A stretch of 64,000 nt of DNA from Mycolicibacterium moriokaense (GTDB lineage Bacteria > Actinomycetota > Actinomycetes > Mycobacteriales > Mycobacteriaceae): positions 62,001 to 126,000 of the forward strand of contig NZ_QJJU01000006.1 in assembly GCF_003201655.1 (NCBI RefSeq), in the 5' to 3' direction. The notes under the pieces are model-generated. The model saw nothing but the letters and a program-made list of their open reading frames with translations, ran no database searches and had not been told where the DNA came from. This document shows positions 8,780-15,855 of this stretch, one piece after another; the stretch's first letter is position 1; the number at the start of each line of letters is the position of its first letter. The translations under genes were made by a program, and so were the position numbers.

Positions 8780-9447
8780 TACCGGTCGTTGTGCTGGTGG
8801 TCGCTAAGGCACCGGTACCGGGGCGCGCGAAGACCCGGCTGGCAGCCAGCGTCGGCGATCAGGCCGCCGCCGACATCGCCGCGGCCGCGCTCCTGGACAC
8901 GCTCGACGCGGTGGCAGCCGCGGACGTTCGGGCCCGGGTGGTTGCGCTGACCGGCGATTTGGACTGCGCCAGCGCGGGCGATGAGATCCGCTCGAGTCTC
9001 GCCGACTTCACGGTCGTACCGCAGCGCGGCGCCGACTTCGCCGAACGGTTGGCGAACGCGCATGTCGACGCGGCCGACGCCGCAGGCGGCCTCCCGGTGC
9101 TGCAGATCGGGATGGACACCCCGCAGGTGACCGGCGAACTGATCGGGGAATGCGCGCGGGAACTCCTTGCCGCCGACGCGGTGCTCGGTCTGGCTCGCGA
9201 CGGCGGGTGGTGGGTGCTCGGCGTTACCGATGCCGTCATGGCCGACTGCCTGCGGACCGTTCCGATGTCTCGGGCGGACACCGGCGCCGTAACGCTATCG
9301 GCGCTTCACGACACCGGTGTACTTGTCAGCTTGGTTCCGACTCTGGCCGACGTTGACCATGTCGACGACATCGACGTGGTGCGTCGGGCATGCCCGCCTG
9401 GCGGCAGGTTCGTCCTGGCCACCCAGGACGTGTCACATGCTCGGTAA
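8776..9447 (+). CDS. DUF2064 / TIGR04282-type glycosyltransferase-like protein
   Basis: Protein of 223 residues with a nucleotidyltransferase-like GT-A fold, corresponding to Rv0540. The N-terminus VVLVVAKAPVPGRAKTRLAA is the family signature (KxPxxGxxKTRL). The metal/sugar-binding region reads IGMDTPQVTGE near residue 112, where many relatives have GxDxP. DGGWWVLGV near 142 is also typical. The family is often annotated as arsenosugar or teichoic-acid related, but no arsenic genes are seen here. It starts at GTG 8776 and overlaps the next gene by 11 bases. Confidence 0.85.
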   Translation: MIPVVVLVVAKAPVPGRAKTRLAASVGDQAAADIAAAALLDTLDAVAAADVRARVVALTGDLDCASAGDEIRSSLADFTVVPQRGADFAERLANAHVDAADAAGGLPVLQIGMDTPQVTGELIGECARELLAADAVLGLARDGGWWVLGVTDAVMADCLRTVPMSRADTGAVTLSALHDTGVLVSLVPTLADVDHVDDIDVVRRACPPGGRFVLATQDVSHAR

Positions 9448-10066
9448 CCTCTACGACCGCGCGCTCGACGGTGAACGCTGTTGGCTCCGCCACGACGACG
9501 GCCGGGTTGACCGGCTGCCGGTGCGCAGCTGGCTCGGCGGCCGCAACGCCGACACGCGGTTCGACCGTGCCGTGATCCGGCTGTGCGACGGGCCGACGAT
9601 CGACTTGGGCTGCGGGCCAGGCCGTTTGGTCGCTCATCTTGTCCAGCGAGGCGTGCCCGCATTGGGCGTCGACCAGTCCGCGACGGCCGTCGCGCTGGCA
9701 CGTCGCAGTGGTGCCCCGGCGTTACGGCGCGACGTGTTCCAACCGCTGCCTGGCACGGGCCGGTGGCAGACGGTGCTATTGGCTGACGGCAATGTCGGCC
9801 TCGGCGGTGACCCGTGGCGCATTCTTCGGCGGGCGGGCGAACTCCTCCGACACGGCGGTCGGTGCTTGGCTGAGTTCGACGCGACGGTCAGCGGCGTACA
9901 TGCGGGATGGGTGCGACTGGAGTCGTCGCGCACGACCGGTCCCTGGTTTCGGTGGGCATCGGTCGGCGTCGACTGCGCGACCCGAGTGGCCGACGACGCA
10001 GGCCTTGCGGTGACGGGCATCCATCCGATCGGCCACCGCGTCGTGGCCAGCCTGGCGGCGACATGA
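9437..10066 (+). CDS. Class I SAM-dependent methyltransferase
   Basis: Methyltransferase of 209 residues. Motif I, TIDLGCGPGRLVAHL, lies near residue 53, the acidic ribose-binding end is GVDQSA near 78, and motif IV-like VLLADGNVGLGGD is near 115. The N-terminal 45 residues contain a charged segment (GERCWLRHDDGRVDRLPVRSWL) that may help define the acceptor. The ATG at 9437 lies inside the end of the preceding gene and the stop overlaps the next start (ATGA). The substrate may be the product of the two upstream glycosyltransferases. Confidence 0.85.
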   Translation: MLGNLYDRALDGERCWLRHDDGRVDRLPVRSWLGGRNADTRFDRAVIRLCDGPTIDLGCGPGRLVAHLVQRGVPALGVDQSATAVALARRSGAPALRRDVFQPLPGTGRWQTVLLADGNVGLGGDPWRILRRAGELLRHGGRCLAEFDATVSGVHAGWVRLESSRTTGPWFRWASVGVDCATRVADDAGLAVTGIHPIGHRVVASLAAT

Positions 10067-11163
10067 AGACCCCTGGGTTGCGCGGCACGGCCGTCACGGC
10101 CCGCGTCGGGCTCGCGCTCGGTATCGCGGTCGCGGTGTGCTTTGCCACCGGCCTGATCAGCCATTTCATCCAGCACCCACAGCCGTGGTTCTTCTGGCCC
10201 ACCCGCCCGGTGTGGCTCTATCGAGTTACGCAGGGCCTGCATGTCATCTCGGGCATCGCCGCAATACCGCTGATCATCGTGAAGCTGTGGTCGGTGTGGC
10301 CAAAGCTGTTCGAGCGTCCACTCATTGGTGGGCTGGTCCGGCAGATCGAGCGATTGTCGATCCTGGTGCTTGTCGGGTCGATGCTCTTTCAGCTGTCGAC
10401 GGGCCTGCTCAACATCGCGCAGTGGTATGCGTTCAAGTTCTTCTTCACGACGAGCCATTACGCGATGGCCTATGTCGCGGCGGGCGCGGTGATCGTGCAC
10501 ATCGGTGTGAAGCTGCCGGTCATCCGTCGCGCGTTGGGGGAGGCGGTCGACAACACGCCCGTACTCGTCGGGCCGTCGCGTCGGACCGTATTGCGTGGCA
10601 CGTGGTTGGCCGTCGCGCTTGCCACTGTCGTTACGGCAGGCCAGACGGTTCCGCTGCTGCGCAAGGTCTCGGTGCTGGCGCCGCGCTCTGGGCAAGGGCC
10701 GCAAGGTGTTCCGGTGAACCGATCGGCGATCGCCGCCGGCGTGCTGCGTAGCGCACGGTCACCGGACTACCGGTTGACGGTGACGAACGGGTCAACGACT
10801 CGGGTGTTCACTATCGCCGAGCTGGCCGCGATGCCGCAGACGACGCACCGGTTACCGATCGCGTGTGTCGAGGGGTGGAGCGCCGACGCCGAGTGGACGG
10901 GTGTCGTGCTTGCCGATCTCGTCGCCGCCGTAGGCGGCTCACGCGATTCGGATGTGCGGATGATCTCGCTGGAACCACCGGGTCCCTATTCGCGCACGGT
11001 GTTGCCTGCCATGCATGCCCGTGACGGCAAAACTCTGATCGCGCTCAAGCTCAACGGCCAGACGCTTGACCTCGACCACGGGTACCCGTGCCGGCTGATC
11101 GCGCCGACCAGACCCGGTGTCCTGCAGACGAAGTGGCTGGCGCGGATCGAGGTTGTTCCATGA
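10063..11163 (+). CDS. Membrane molybdopterin-dependent oxidoreductase with cytochrome b-like helices
   Basis: Fusion protein of 366 residues. The first 200 residues contain about five transmembrane helices, with His34, His60, His132 and His147 as candidate haem ligands, resembling cytochrome b561/YedZ-type domains. The C-terminal 150 residues resemble the sulfite-oxidase/YedY molybdopterin domain, with Cys268 in LPIACVEGWSADAEWTGV as the probable metal ligand and PGVLQTKWLARIEVV at the end. Having both modules in one chain suggests electron exchange between quinone and a periplasmic substrate. It overlaps genes on both sides by four bases. The substrate is unknown. Confidence 0.85.
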   Translation: MKTPGLRGTAVTARVGLALGIAVAVCFATGLISHFIQHPQPWFFWPTRPVWLYRVTQGLHVISGIAAIPLIIVKLWSVWPKLFERPLIGGLVRQIERLSILVLVGSMLFQLSTGLLNIAQWYAFKFFFTTSHYAMAYVAAGAVIVHIGVKLPVIRRALGEAVDNTPVLVGPSRRTVLRGTWLAVALATVVTAGQTVPLLRKVSVLAPRSGQGPQGVPVNRSAIAAGVLRSARSPDYRLTVTNGSTTRVFTIAELAAMPQTTHRLPIACVEGWSADAEWTGVVLADLVAAVGGSRDSDVRMISLEPPGPYSRTVLPAMHARDGKTLIALKLNGQTLDLDHGYPCRLIAPTRPGVLQTKWLARIEVVP

Positions 11164-11627
11164 CCGCCGTGCGGGTGATTCTCATAGGAGTCGGTCTGGT
11201 GCTCGGCGGCTACGGCACGGTGCTGGTGTGGGAGAACCCGCCGGTGATCATCATGCGGATCGTCGTGTGGGCACTTGTCGGCGTGGTGTTGCACGACGCG
11301 GTGTTCGCGCCGCTTTGCGTCGCGCTGGGTTTCGCGGGCCGACGACTGATCCCGCGGAAGTGGTGGCCACCGATCGTGCTCGCGGCATTCTGCAGCGTCG
11401 TCCTGGTGTTCCTCGCGGTCCCCGTCTACGGCAAGCCCGGCATGCGCCCCGACAACATGACCGTGCTGGATCGGAATTATCCACTGGGGCTGTGGATTTC
11501 GCTGGCCGTCGTATGGGCCTGCGTGCCGATCTACTACCTGGGAGTGCGGCTGCTACCAGTTGGTCAGGATGACGTGGTTGAGCAGAAGCGCGCCGACGAC
11601 GTTGAGCCCCAACCACCAGCGGTGTGA
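11160..11627 (+). CDS. Small integral membrane protein of unknown function
   Basis: Hypothetical protein of 155 residues with four predicted hydrophobic helices (starting VRVILIGVGLVLGGYGTVL, then VVWALVGVVLHDAVFAPL, PPIVLAAFCSVVLVFLAVPV and LGLWISLAVVWACVPIYYLG). The conserved-looking loop KPGMRPDNMTVLDRNY lies between helices three and four. It is the last gene of the coupled operon, starting at the ATGA overlap with the oxidoreductase gene. It may anchor or support that oxidoreductase. Its last 75 bases are also the antisense of the convergent gene's end. Confidence 0.78.
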   Translation: MTAVRVILIGVGLVLGGYGTVLVWENPPVIIMRIVVWALVGVVLHDAVFAPLCVALGFAGRRLIPRKWWPPIVLAAFCSVVLVFLAVPVYGKPGMRPDNMTVLDRNYPLGLWISLAVVWACVPIYYLGVRLLPVGQDDVVEQKRADDVEPQPPAV

Positions 11628-12908
11628 CCGCGGCGGCAACAATGCTCCCGCCGCTGTGAGCCAAACCGTGAACGGCAGCCAGATGCGTTCGGTCTCGGCC
11701 TTGCTCAGCATGGACAGGTCCGCGAACACGATCGCGGCCAGCGCGCCAAGCACCACGAGGTTCAGGCCGGAGCGACGCTTGATCGCCGCAATGTCGAATG
11801 CACGGCCGATACCGGCCACGCTGCCAAGCCCGATCGCGCACACCACCGACGCGAAGTTCGCCCACGACCAGTACTGGAACGGCCGGTCGTTGGCGATGCC
11901 CTGCCAGTAGCGCTCCTGCACAAGCGTGTAGCCGTCGAACCACCAGAACCCCGCGGCGGCGAAGACGCCGACGACCGCAAGGGCGGCAAGCACGGCCGCC
12001 CCAAGGGCACGCATCGCCGATCGCCAGTCCGCCGCCGACACCAGCACCGCCACCGCGGGCACCGCTATCAGGGCGAGGCCGTAGTTCAAGAAGATGCCCC
12101 AGCCGAGCAAGAGCCCAGAAGCCACGGCGGCCACGATCGGCCAACGCGCCGTGCGTCGGACGGTCAGCGCCAACAGCGCGATGCCCCACGCGGCCACACC
12201 CGCGAAGTAGCCGTCAGCCGACACCGCCACCCAGATGGCGGTCGGCGCAACCGCGACGAACGGCGCCGCAAGTCGAGCTGTGCCCTCGTCGGCCAGGGCG
12301 CGTACCGCCACCACGATCGCTGCCGCGGCGCTGGACCCGACCAATAGACACAGGAGTCCCGCCCACGCGCCGCCGCCAAGCCCGATGCGGTCAAGCCAGA
12401 CGAATGTCAACAAGGCGCCGGGCGGATGGCCCGACACATGGGTGATCCACGAATTCGGTTGGAAATCAAGGATTCTGCTGGCGAACGTGCGCACCGCTTC
12501 CGGAATGTCGGTGACGGTCGGCACCTGACGCAGGTACTCGTGACGGGCGGTGAGCCTGCCAGCGAAGCCGCGCTGCCAGCCGTCGATCATGGACAGCGAG
12601 AACGCCCAGGAGCACGCGGTGGCCCAGGTGACCCATGGCAGAGCCCGCCACCGCAGCCGACCCGCGACTGCCGGTCCCCACAGCACGGCCGCGACGCCGA
12701 TAACGATGGCTGGGACGGTGCCCCAGCCGATGTGGGCGTTCCACCAGCCGAAGATCGGCGCCGTGTCGGCGAAGTCGTAGATCTGCTTCGGTGTCGCGTG
12801 GATCAGCGGTGTGACCATGCCGAGCTGCAGATGCGGCACGACGAACGCCGCGACGACCAGGAGCGCGGCCACGATGACCGCCACTGCTTCCCTGCGACCG
12901 ATCCGCAC
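11553..12908 (-). CDS. Polytopic membrane protein, probable GT-C-type glycosyltransferase
   Basis: Integral membrane protein of about 451 residues with 11-13 hydrophobic helices, at the position of Rv0541c. Features expected of a GT-C-like lipid-linked sugar transferase include a large first extracytoplasmic loop with WNAHIGWGTV and the acidic/aromatic stretch SMIDGWQRGFAGRLTARHEY, plus WITHVSGHPPGALLTFVW. I start at GTG 12908 because it directly precedes the first helix (IGRREAVAVIVAALLVVAAF); the frame continues upstream without a better start. Its 3' end overlaps the convergent gene by 75 bases. Confidence 0.8.
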   Translation of the reverse strand: MRIGRREAVAVIVAALLVVAAFVVPHLQLGMVTPLIHATPKQIYDFADTAPIFGWWNAHIGWGTVPAIVIGVAAVLWGPAVAGRLRWRALPWVTWATACSWAFSLSMIDGWQRGFAGRLTARHEYLRQVPTVTDIPEAVRTFASRILDFQPNSWITHVSGHPPGALLTFVWLDRIGLGGGAWAGLLCLLVGSSAAAAIVVAVRALADEGTARLAAPFVAVAPTAIWVAVSADGYFAGVAAWGIALLALTVRRTARWPIVAAVASGLLLGWGIFLNYGLALIAVPAVAVLVSAADWRSAMRALGAAVLAALAVVGVFAAAGFWWFDGYTLVQERYWQGIANDRPFQYWSWANFASVVCAIGLGSVAGIGRAFDIAAIKRRSGLNLVVLGALAAIVFADLSMLSKAETERIWLPFTVWLTAAGALLPPRSHRWWLGLNVVGALLLNHVILTNW

Positions 12909-13043
12909 GACCGCCAGCCTATTGCGCCGTCTGAACGACCCGTCTGACCAAACGGTGACGCCTCCCGCGCCGCGCGACTGCGTAACGCCTGGCCCGCGTT
13001 GGACCACTACGACGCGGCAAAACAAATGAAAGGGACCCGATCG

Positions 13044-13529
13044 ATGACGAATCTGTCGAATCGGCTGACCACCGCCGGTCAGATCGTCAGTAGGTACGGC
13101 CTCGTGGTCGTGCTGGCGTGGATCGGCTTCGGCAAGTACGCGAAATTCGAGGCCCGGGTGCTCATCGAGCACAGCCCGCTGATGTCATGGCTCTATGACG
13201 TTCTCAGCGTCGGCGCCGTGGCGAAGACGCTGGGTACAACAGAGATCGTCGCCGCAGTTCTGATCGCACTTCGGCCGTTGTGGCCGAAAGTGTCTGCGGT
13301 TGGCAGTGCGATGGCTGTAGTGCTGTTCCTCGGCACGCTGAGTTTCTTGTTCACGACTCCCGGGCTTGTTGTTGCGCACTACGACGGCATCCCGGTGCTC
13401 GGCGCCCAACCGGGCCAGTTCCTGCTCAAGGACCTGGTGCTGATCGGGGTGGCGCTGTGGACCCTCGGAGATGCCCTCGGTGCCGGCGAGAAACAGGGCA
13501 CGAACACAACTGATCTCATGGAGGCGTGA
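13044..13529 (+). CDS. DUF417 (YkgB-like) membrane protein
   Basis: Four-helix membrane protein of 161 residues. The pattern RYGLVVVLAWIGFGKYAKFEA, IEHSPLMSWLYDVLSV and PGQFLLKDLVLIGVALWTLG is that of the DUF417/YkgB family, distantly like DoxX. Function in this family is poorly defined; some members are linked to reactive chlorine or oxidative stress. ATG 13044 follows an AAAGGGA ribosome site at the right spacing. Its stop overlaps the GTG of a short acetyltransferase remnant. Confidence 0.85.
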   Translation: MTNLSNRLTTAGQIVSRYGLVVVLAWIGFGKYAKFEARVLIEHSPLMSWLYDVLSVGAVAKTLGTTEIVAAVLIALRPLWPKVSAVGSAMAVVLFLGTLSFLFTTPGLVVAHYDGIPVLGAQPGQFLLKDLVLIGVALWTLGDALGAGEKQGTNTTDLMEA

Positions 13530-13666
13530 ACACATTGCTTTTCGGCGGCACGGATTTGGCCGAGCGCATCGAACGGGTCGAAATGCAGCTGATCACCGCT
13601 GCGACCGAGGCGGCCCGCCGACGCGTCGGCGCCGACGCATTCGTGATCGTGAAGCCGCAGAGCTGA
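13526..13666 (+). pseudogene. N-terminal remnant of a GNAT acetyltransferase
   Basis: A 46-codon frame beginning at GTG 13526, overlapping the DUF417 stop. The product LLFGGTDLAERIERVEMQ, ending ARRRVGADAFVIVKPQS, looks like the first 40 residues of mycobacterial GNAT-family N-acetyltransferases, which begin with an LxxRIERxE helix and continue after AxxF with a PIAGG-type strand. Here the frame stops soon after that point and the rest of the domain is absent before the TetR gene. I read it as a truncated, probably non-functional leftover, although the translational coupling is intact. Confidence 0.5.
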
Positions 13667-13672
13667 TCCGTA

Positions 13673-13690
13673 CCGTTCATTCCATAACGG
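13673..13690. promoter_or_regulatory. Possible TetR operator (CCGTT-N8-AACGG)
   Basis: Five-base inverted arms, CCGTT and AACGG, eight bases apart, lie 14 bases upstream of the TetR start codon in the only stretch that does not code before it. Position fits autoregulation, but the arms are short and could be chance. Confidence 0.3.
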
Positions 13691-13704
13691 CGTATCGTGG
13701 AGCT

Positions 13705-14334
13705 ATGCCGCGCCCCCGCAAGTTCGATGAGGCCGATGTCGTCGCCGCTGCCCGCGACGAGTTCTGGGCGCGCGGCTATGCCGCGACCTCGGTCGACGAC
13801 CTGACGTCCGTCACCGGGCTGGGCAAAGGCAGCCTCTACGGGGCGTTCGGCGACAAGCACAAGCTCTTCCTGCGCGCGCTCGACGACTACATCGCCACCG
13901 CTCTCGACGGCGTTCGCGCCCAGCTTCGCGATCCGGCTCACAGCGCCTACGACCGGCTGACACGCCACATCCGCGCGCAGGCCAAGGCCCTTGCCGCCGA
14001 CAAGGCGCGGCGGGGCTGCATGATGGCCAAAAGCGCCGCAGAGTTGGGCGCAGTCGACGATGACGTCGAACGCAGTGTTGAGCGCGCATATGCCGAATGG
14101 CAGGCCGAACTCGCCGACTGCATCAAGGAAGCGCAGCGCGACGGCGCGATCGACAGCAAGCAGAACCCGCAAGCCCTTGCCACCACGCTGTTGGCATTCA
14201 TGCGCGGCCAGGAGGCGCTGCACAAGGCCGGAGTGAAGTCCGCACAGCTCAAGGCGTCGGCAGAACAGATCATCGCGCTGATTCCCACCGGCCCGAGATC
14301 GTCAGGAATAGAAGCGAAGGGTGGTGTGTCGTAG
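13705..14334 (+). CDS. TetR/AcrR family transcriptional regulator
   Basis: Repressor-type protein of 209 residues. The N-terminal helix-turn-helix reads FDEADVVAAARDEFWARGY followed by TSVDDLTSVTGLGKGSLYGAFGDKHKLFLRAL, very typical for the AcrR/NemR-like branch. The C-terminal ligand domain contains RRGCMMAKSAAELG, which places two consecutive conserved residues around Cys-Met as in regulators of electrophile-responsive genes. It is followed on the same strand by an SDR gene 40 bases later, its likely target and co-transcribed partner. Confidence 0.9.
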   Translation: MPRPRKFDEADVVAAARDEFWARGYAATSVDDLTSVTGLGKGSLYGAFGDKHKLFLRALDDYIATALDGVRAQLRDPAHSAYDRLTRHIRAQAKALAADKARRGCMMAKSAAELGAVDDDVERSVERAYAEWQAELADCIKEAQRDGAIDSKQNPQALATTLLAFMRGQEALHKAGVKSAQLKASAEQIIALIPTGPRSSGIEAKGGVS

Positions 14335-14374
14335 TTCTTGACCAAATGGTCCAGAACTCACGAAAGGCACCACG

Positions 14375-15136
14375 ATGGCACTTCTCAAGGGCAAGACGGC
14401 GGTAATCACCGGAGGCACGACCGGCATCGGGCTGGCCACCGCCAAGCGGTTCGTCGAGGAAGGTGCGTACGTCTTCATCACTGGACGTCGGCAGGCCGAG
14501 CTCGATGCGGCGGTCAAGGAAGTCGGTGACAACGTCACCGGCGTACAGGGTGACGTGAGCAAGGCCGAGGATCTCGACAGGCTCTACACCGCAGTGGCCG
14601 ACAGCGGCAGGCGCTTGGACGTGGTGTTCGCCAACGCGGCGACTATCGACGTTGCCCGCATCGGCGACATCACGGAGGAACAACTCGACAATCAGCTCGA
14701 TGTCGACTTCAAGGGCGTCGTGTTCACGGTGCAGAAAGCGCTGCCGCTGCTCAACGATGGCGGGTCGGTCATTCTCAACTCATCGAACACGAACGCCAAG
14801 GGCAGCGACGGCATCGGCGTGTATGCGGCAATCAAGGCGGCGCTGCGCTCGTTCGCCCGCACGTGGGCAAGTGAGTTGCGGGACCGCAAGATTCGCGTCA
14901 ACGTGGTGAGCCCGGGCGCGACTGAAACGCCCGGCATCAACACGCTTGCAGGCATGCTGTTCCCCGGTCCCGACGCCTCGAAGCAGTTCGAGGAATATCA
15001 GATCAGCGGTGTCCCGATGGCCCGCTACGGCACCTCGGACGAGGTCGCCAGTGCGGTGCTGTTCCTCGCGTCGGACTTGAGCAGCTTCACCACCGGCGCC
15101 GACATTCCCGTCGACGGCGGCATCAACCAGATTTGA
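14375..15136 (+). CDS. Short-chain dehydrogenase/reductase
   Basis: Classical SDR of 253 residues. The cofactor motif is TGGTTGIG at residues 12-19 and FITGRRQ suggests NADPH preference. FANAA replaces the usual NNAG-type motif, and the catalytic serine is in VILNSSNTN with YAAIK as the Tyr-Lys pair near 150. The C-terminus DIPVDGGINQI is normal. The ATG at 14375 follows a GAAAGG ribosome site. Expression is probably controlled by the upstream TetR. A dispersed hairpin lies directly after the stop. Confidence 0.9.
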   Translation: MALLKGKTAVITGGTTGIGLATAKRFVEEGAYVFITGRRQAELDAAVKEVGDNVTGVQGDVSKAEDLDRLYTAVADSGRRLDVVFANAATIDVARIGDITEEQLDNQLDVDFKGVVFTVQKALPLLNDGGSVILNSSNTNAKGSDGIGVYAAIKAALRSFARTWASELRDRKIRVNVVSPGATETPGINTLAGMLFPGPDASKQFEEYQISGVPMARYGTSDEVASAVLFLASDLSSFTTGADIPVDGGINQI

Positions 15137-15137
15137 G

Positions 15138-15180
15138 TTGTGTGCAGTTGGTTGCGGTGAGCGCCACCAACTGCACACAA
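15138..15180. terminator. Bidirectional hairpin, dispersed repeat family B, copy 1
   Basis: Perfect 15-bp arms (TTGTGTGCAGTTGGT at 15138-15152, complement at 15166-15180) with a 13-base loop. It fills the gap between two convergent genes, ending two bases from the PPOX-like stop, so it probably ends transcription in both directions. A near-identical 43-base copy lies in the opposite orientation at 42431-42473. Confidence 0.75.
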
Positions 15181-15181
15181 G

Positions 15182-15796
15182 TCAGTACAGCACCTTGCGC
15201 ATGTTCTCTTCGGCGTAGTACTTCTCGAGCTCGGCGAGGCTCATGTCCTTCTTGATGGCCTGGGCAAGCTGCGCGACGCTCGGCACGGCGTCCGGTTTCC
15301 ATGTCGACGGGTCCCAGGCGTCGGACCGCAGAAACGCCTTGGCGCAGTGGAAGAACACCTCCACGACGTCGATCTCCAGCGCAAGTATGGGCCGCTTGCC
15401 CTGGACCGTCAACGCGTCAAAGTAGTCGGCGTCGGCCAGGATCCGCGCGGTTCCGTTGACCCGCAACGTATCCCCGCGGCCAGGGATCAAAAACAGAGTG
15501 CCGACATGGGGTCGCTCCAACACGTTGAGGTACCCGTCGACCCGCTTGTTGCCGGGCCGTTCCGGGATCGCGATCGTGGTGTCGTCGATGACGTGGACGA
15601 AGCCCGGCGGGTCGCCCTTCGGGGAGACGTCGACCCGGCCGCGTGCATCGGTCGTCGCGACGAACCCCAGTGGCGAGTGAGCCAGCCAGTCCTGGTGTGC
15701 CGCGGACAGGCGCTTGCCCACCTTGTTGGCGACGTAGTTGTTCGGCTCGCCGACGATCGCACGCAGGTCGTCGACGTTGTTGACTTCTCGGCGCAT
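15182..15796 (-). CDS. Pyridoxamine 5'-phosphate oxidase-like flavin/F420-binding protein
   Basis: Split-barrel protein of 204 residues in the PPOX-like superfamily. The core reads PLGFVATTDARGRVDVSPKGDPPGFV, then IAIPERPGNKRVDGYLNVLERPHVGTLFLIPG, which contains the phosphate-binding arginines, followed by ETLRVNGTARI-like RVNGTARILADADYF. The C-terminal helical part (KAFLRSDAWDPSTWKP) resembles the MSMEG_1061-type subgroup. It starts at ATG 15796, divergent from glycogen phosphorylase with about 59 bases between. The substrate is unknown. Confidence 0.82.
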   Translation of the reverse strand: MRREVNNVDDLRAIVGEPNNYVANKVGKRLSAAHQDWLAHSPLGFVATTDARGRVDVSPKGDPPGFVHVIDDTTIAIPERPGNKRVDGYLNVLERPHVGTLFLIPGRGDTLRVNGTARILADADYFDALTVQGKRPILALEIDVVEVFFHCAKAFLRSDAWDPSTWKPDAVPSVAQLAQAIKKDMSLAELEKYYAEENMRKVLY

Positions 15797-15855
15797 TGCA
15801 ACATCATCCTCCTCGTGTTCACCCGGCGGACGCCCACACCTGTCAAAATCCGCCG

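Noticed and set aside
8776..11163. Short overlaps between genes taken as possible frameshifts
   Set aside because: Each overlap joins two complete proteins with their own motifs; they are normal GTGA/ATGA couplings.
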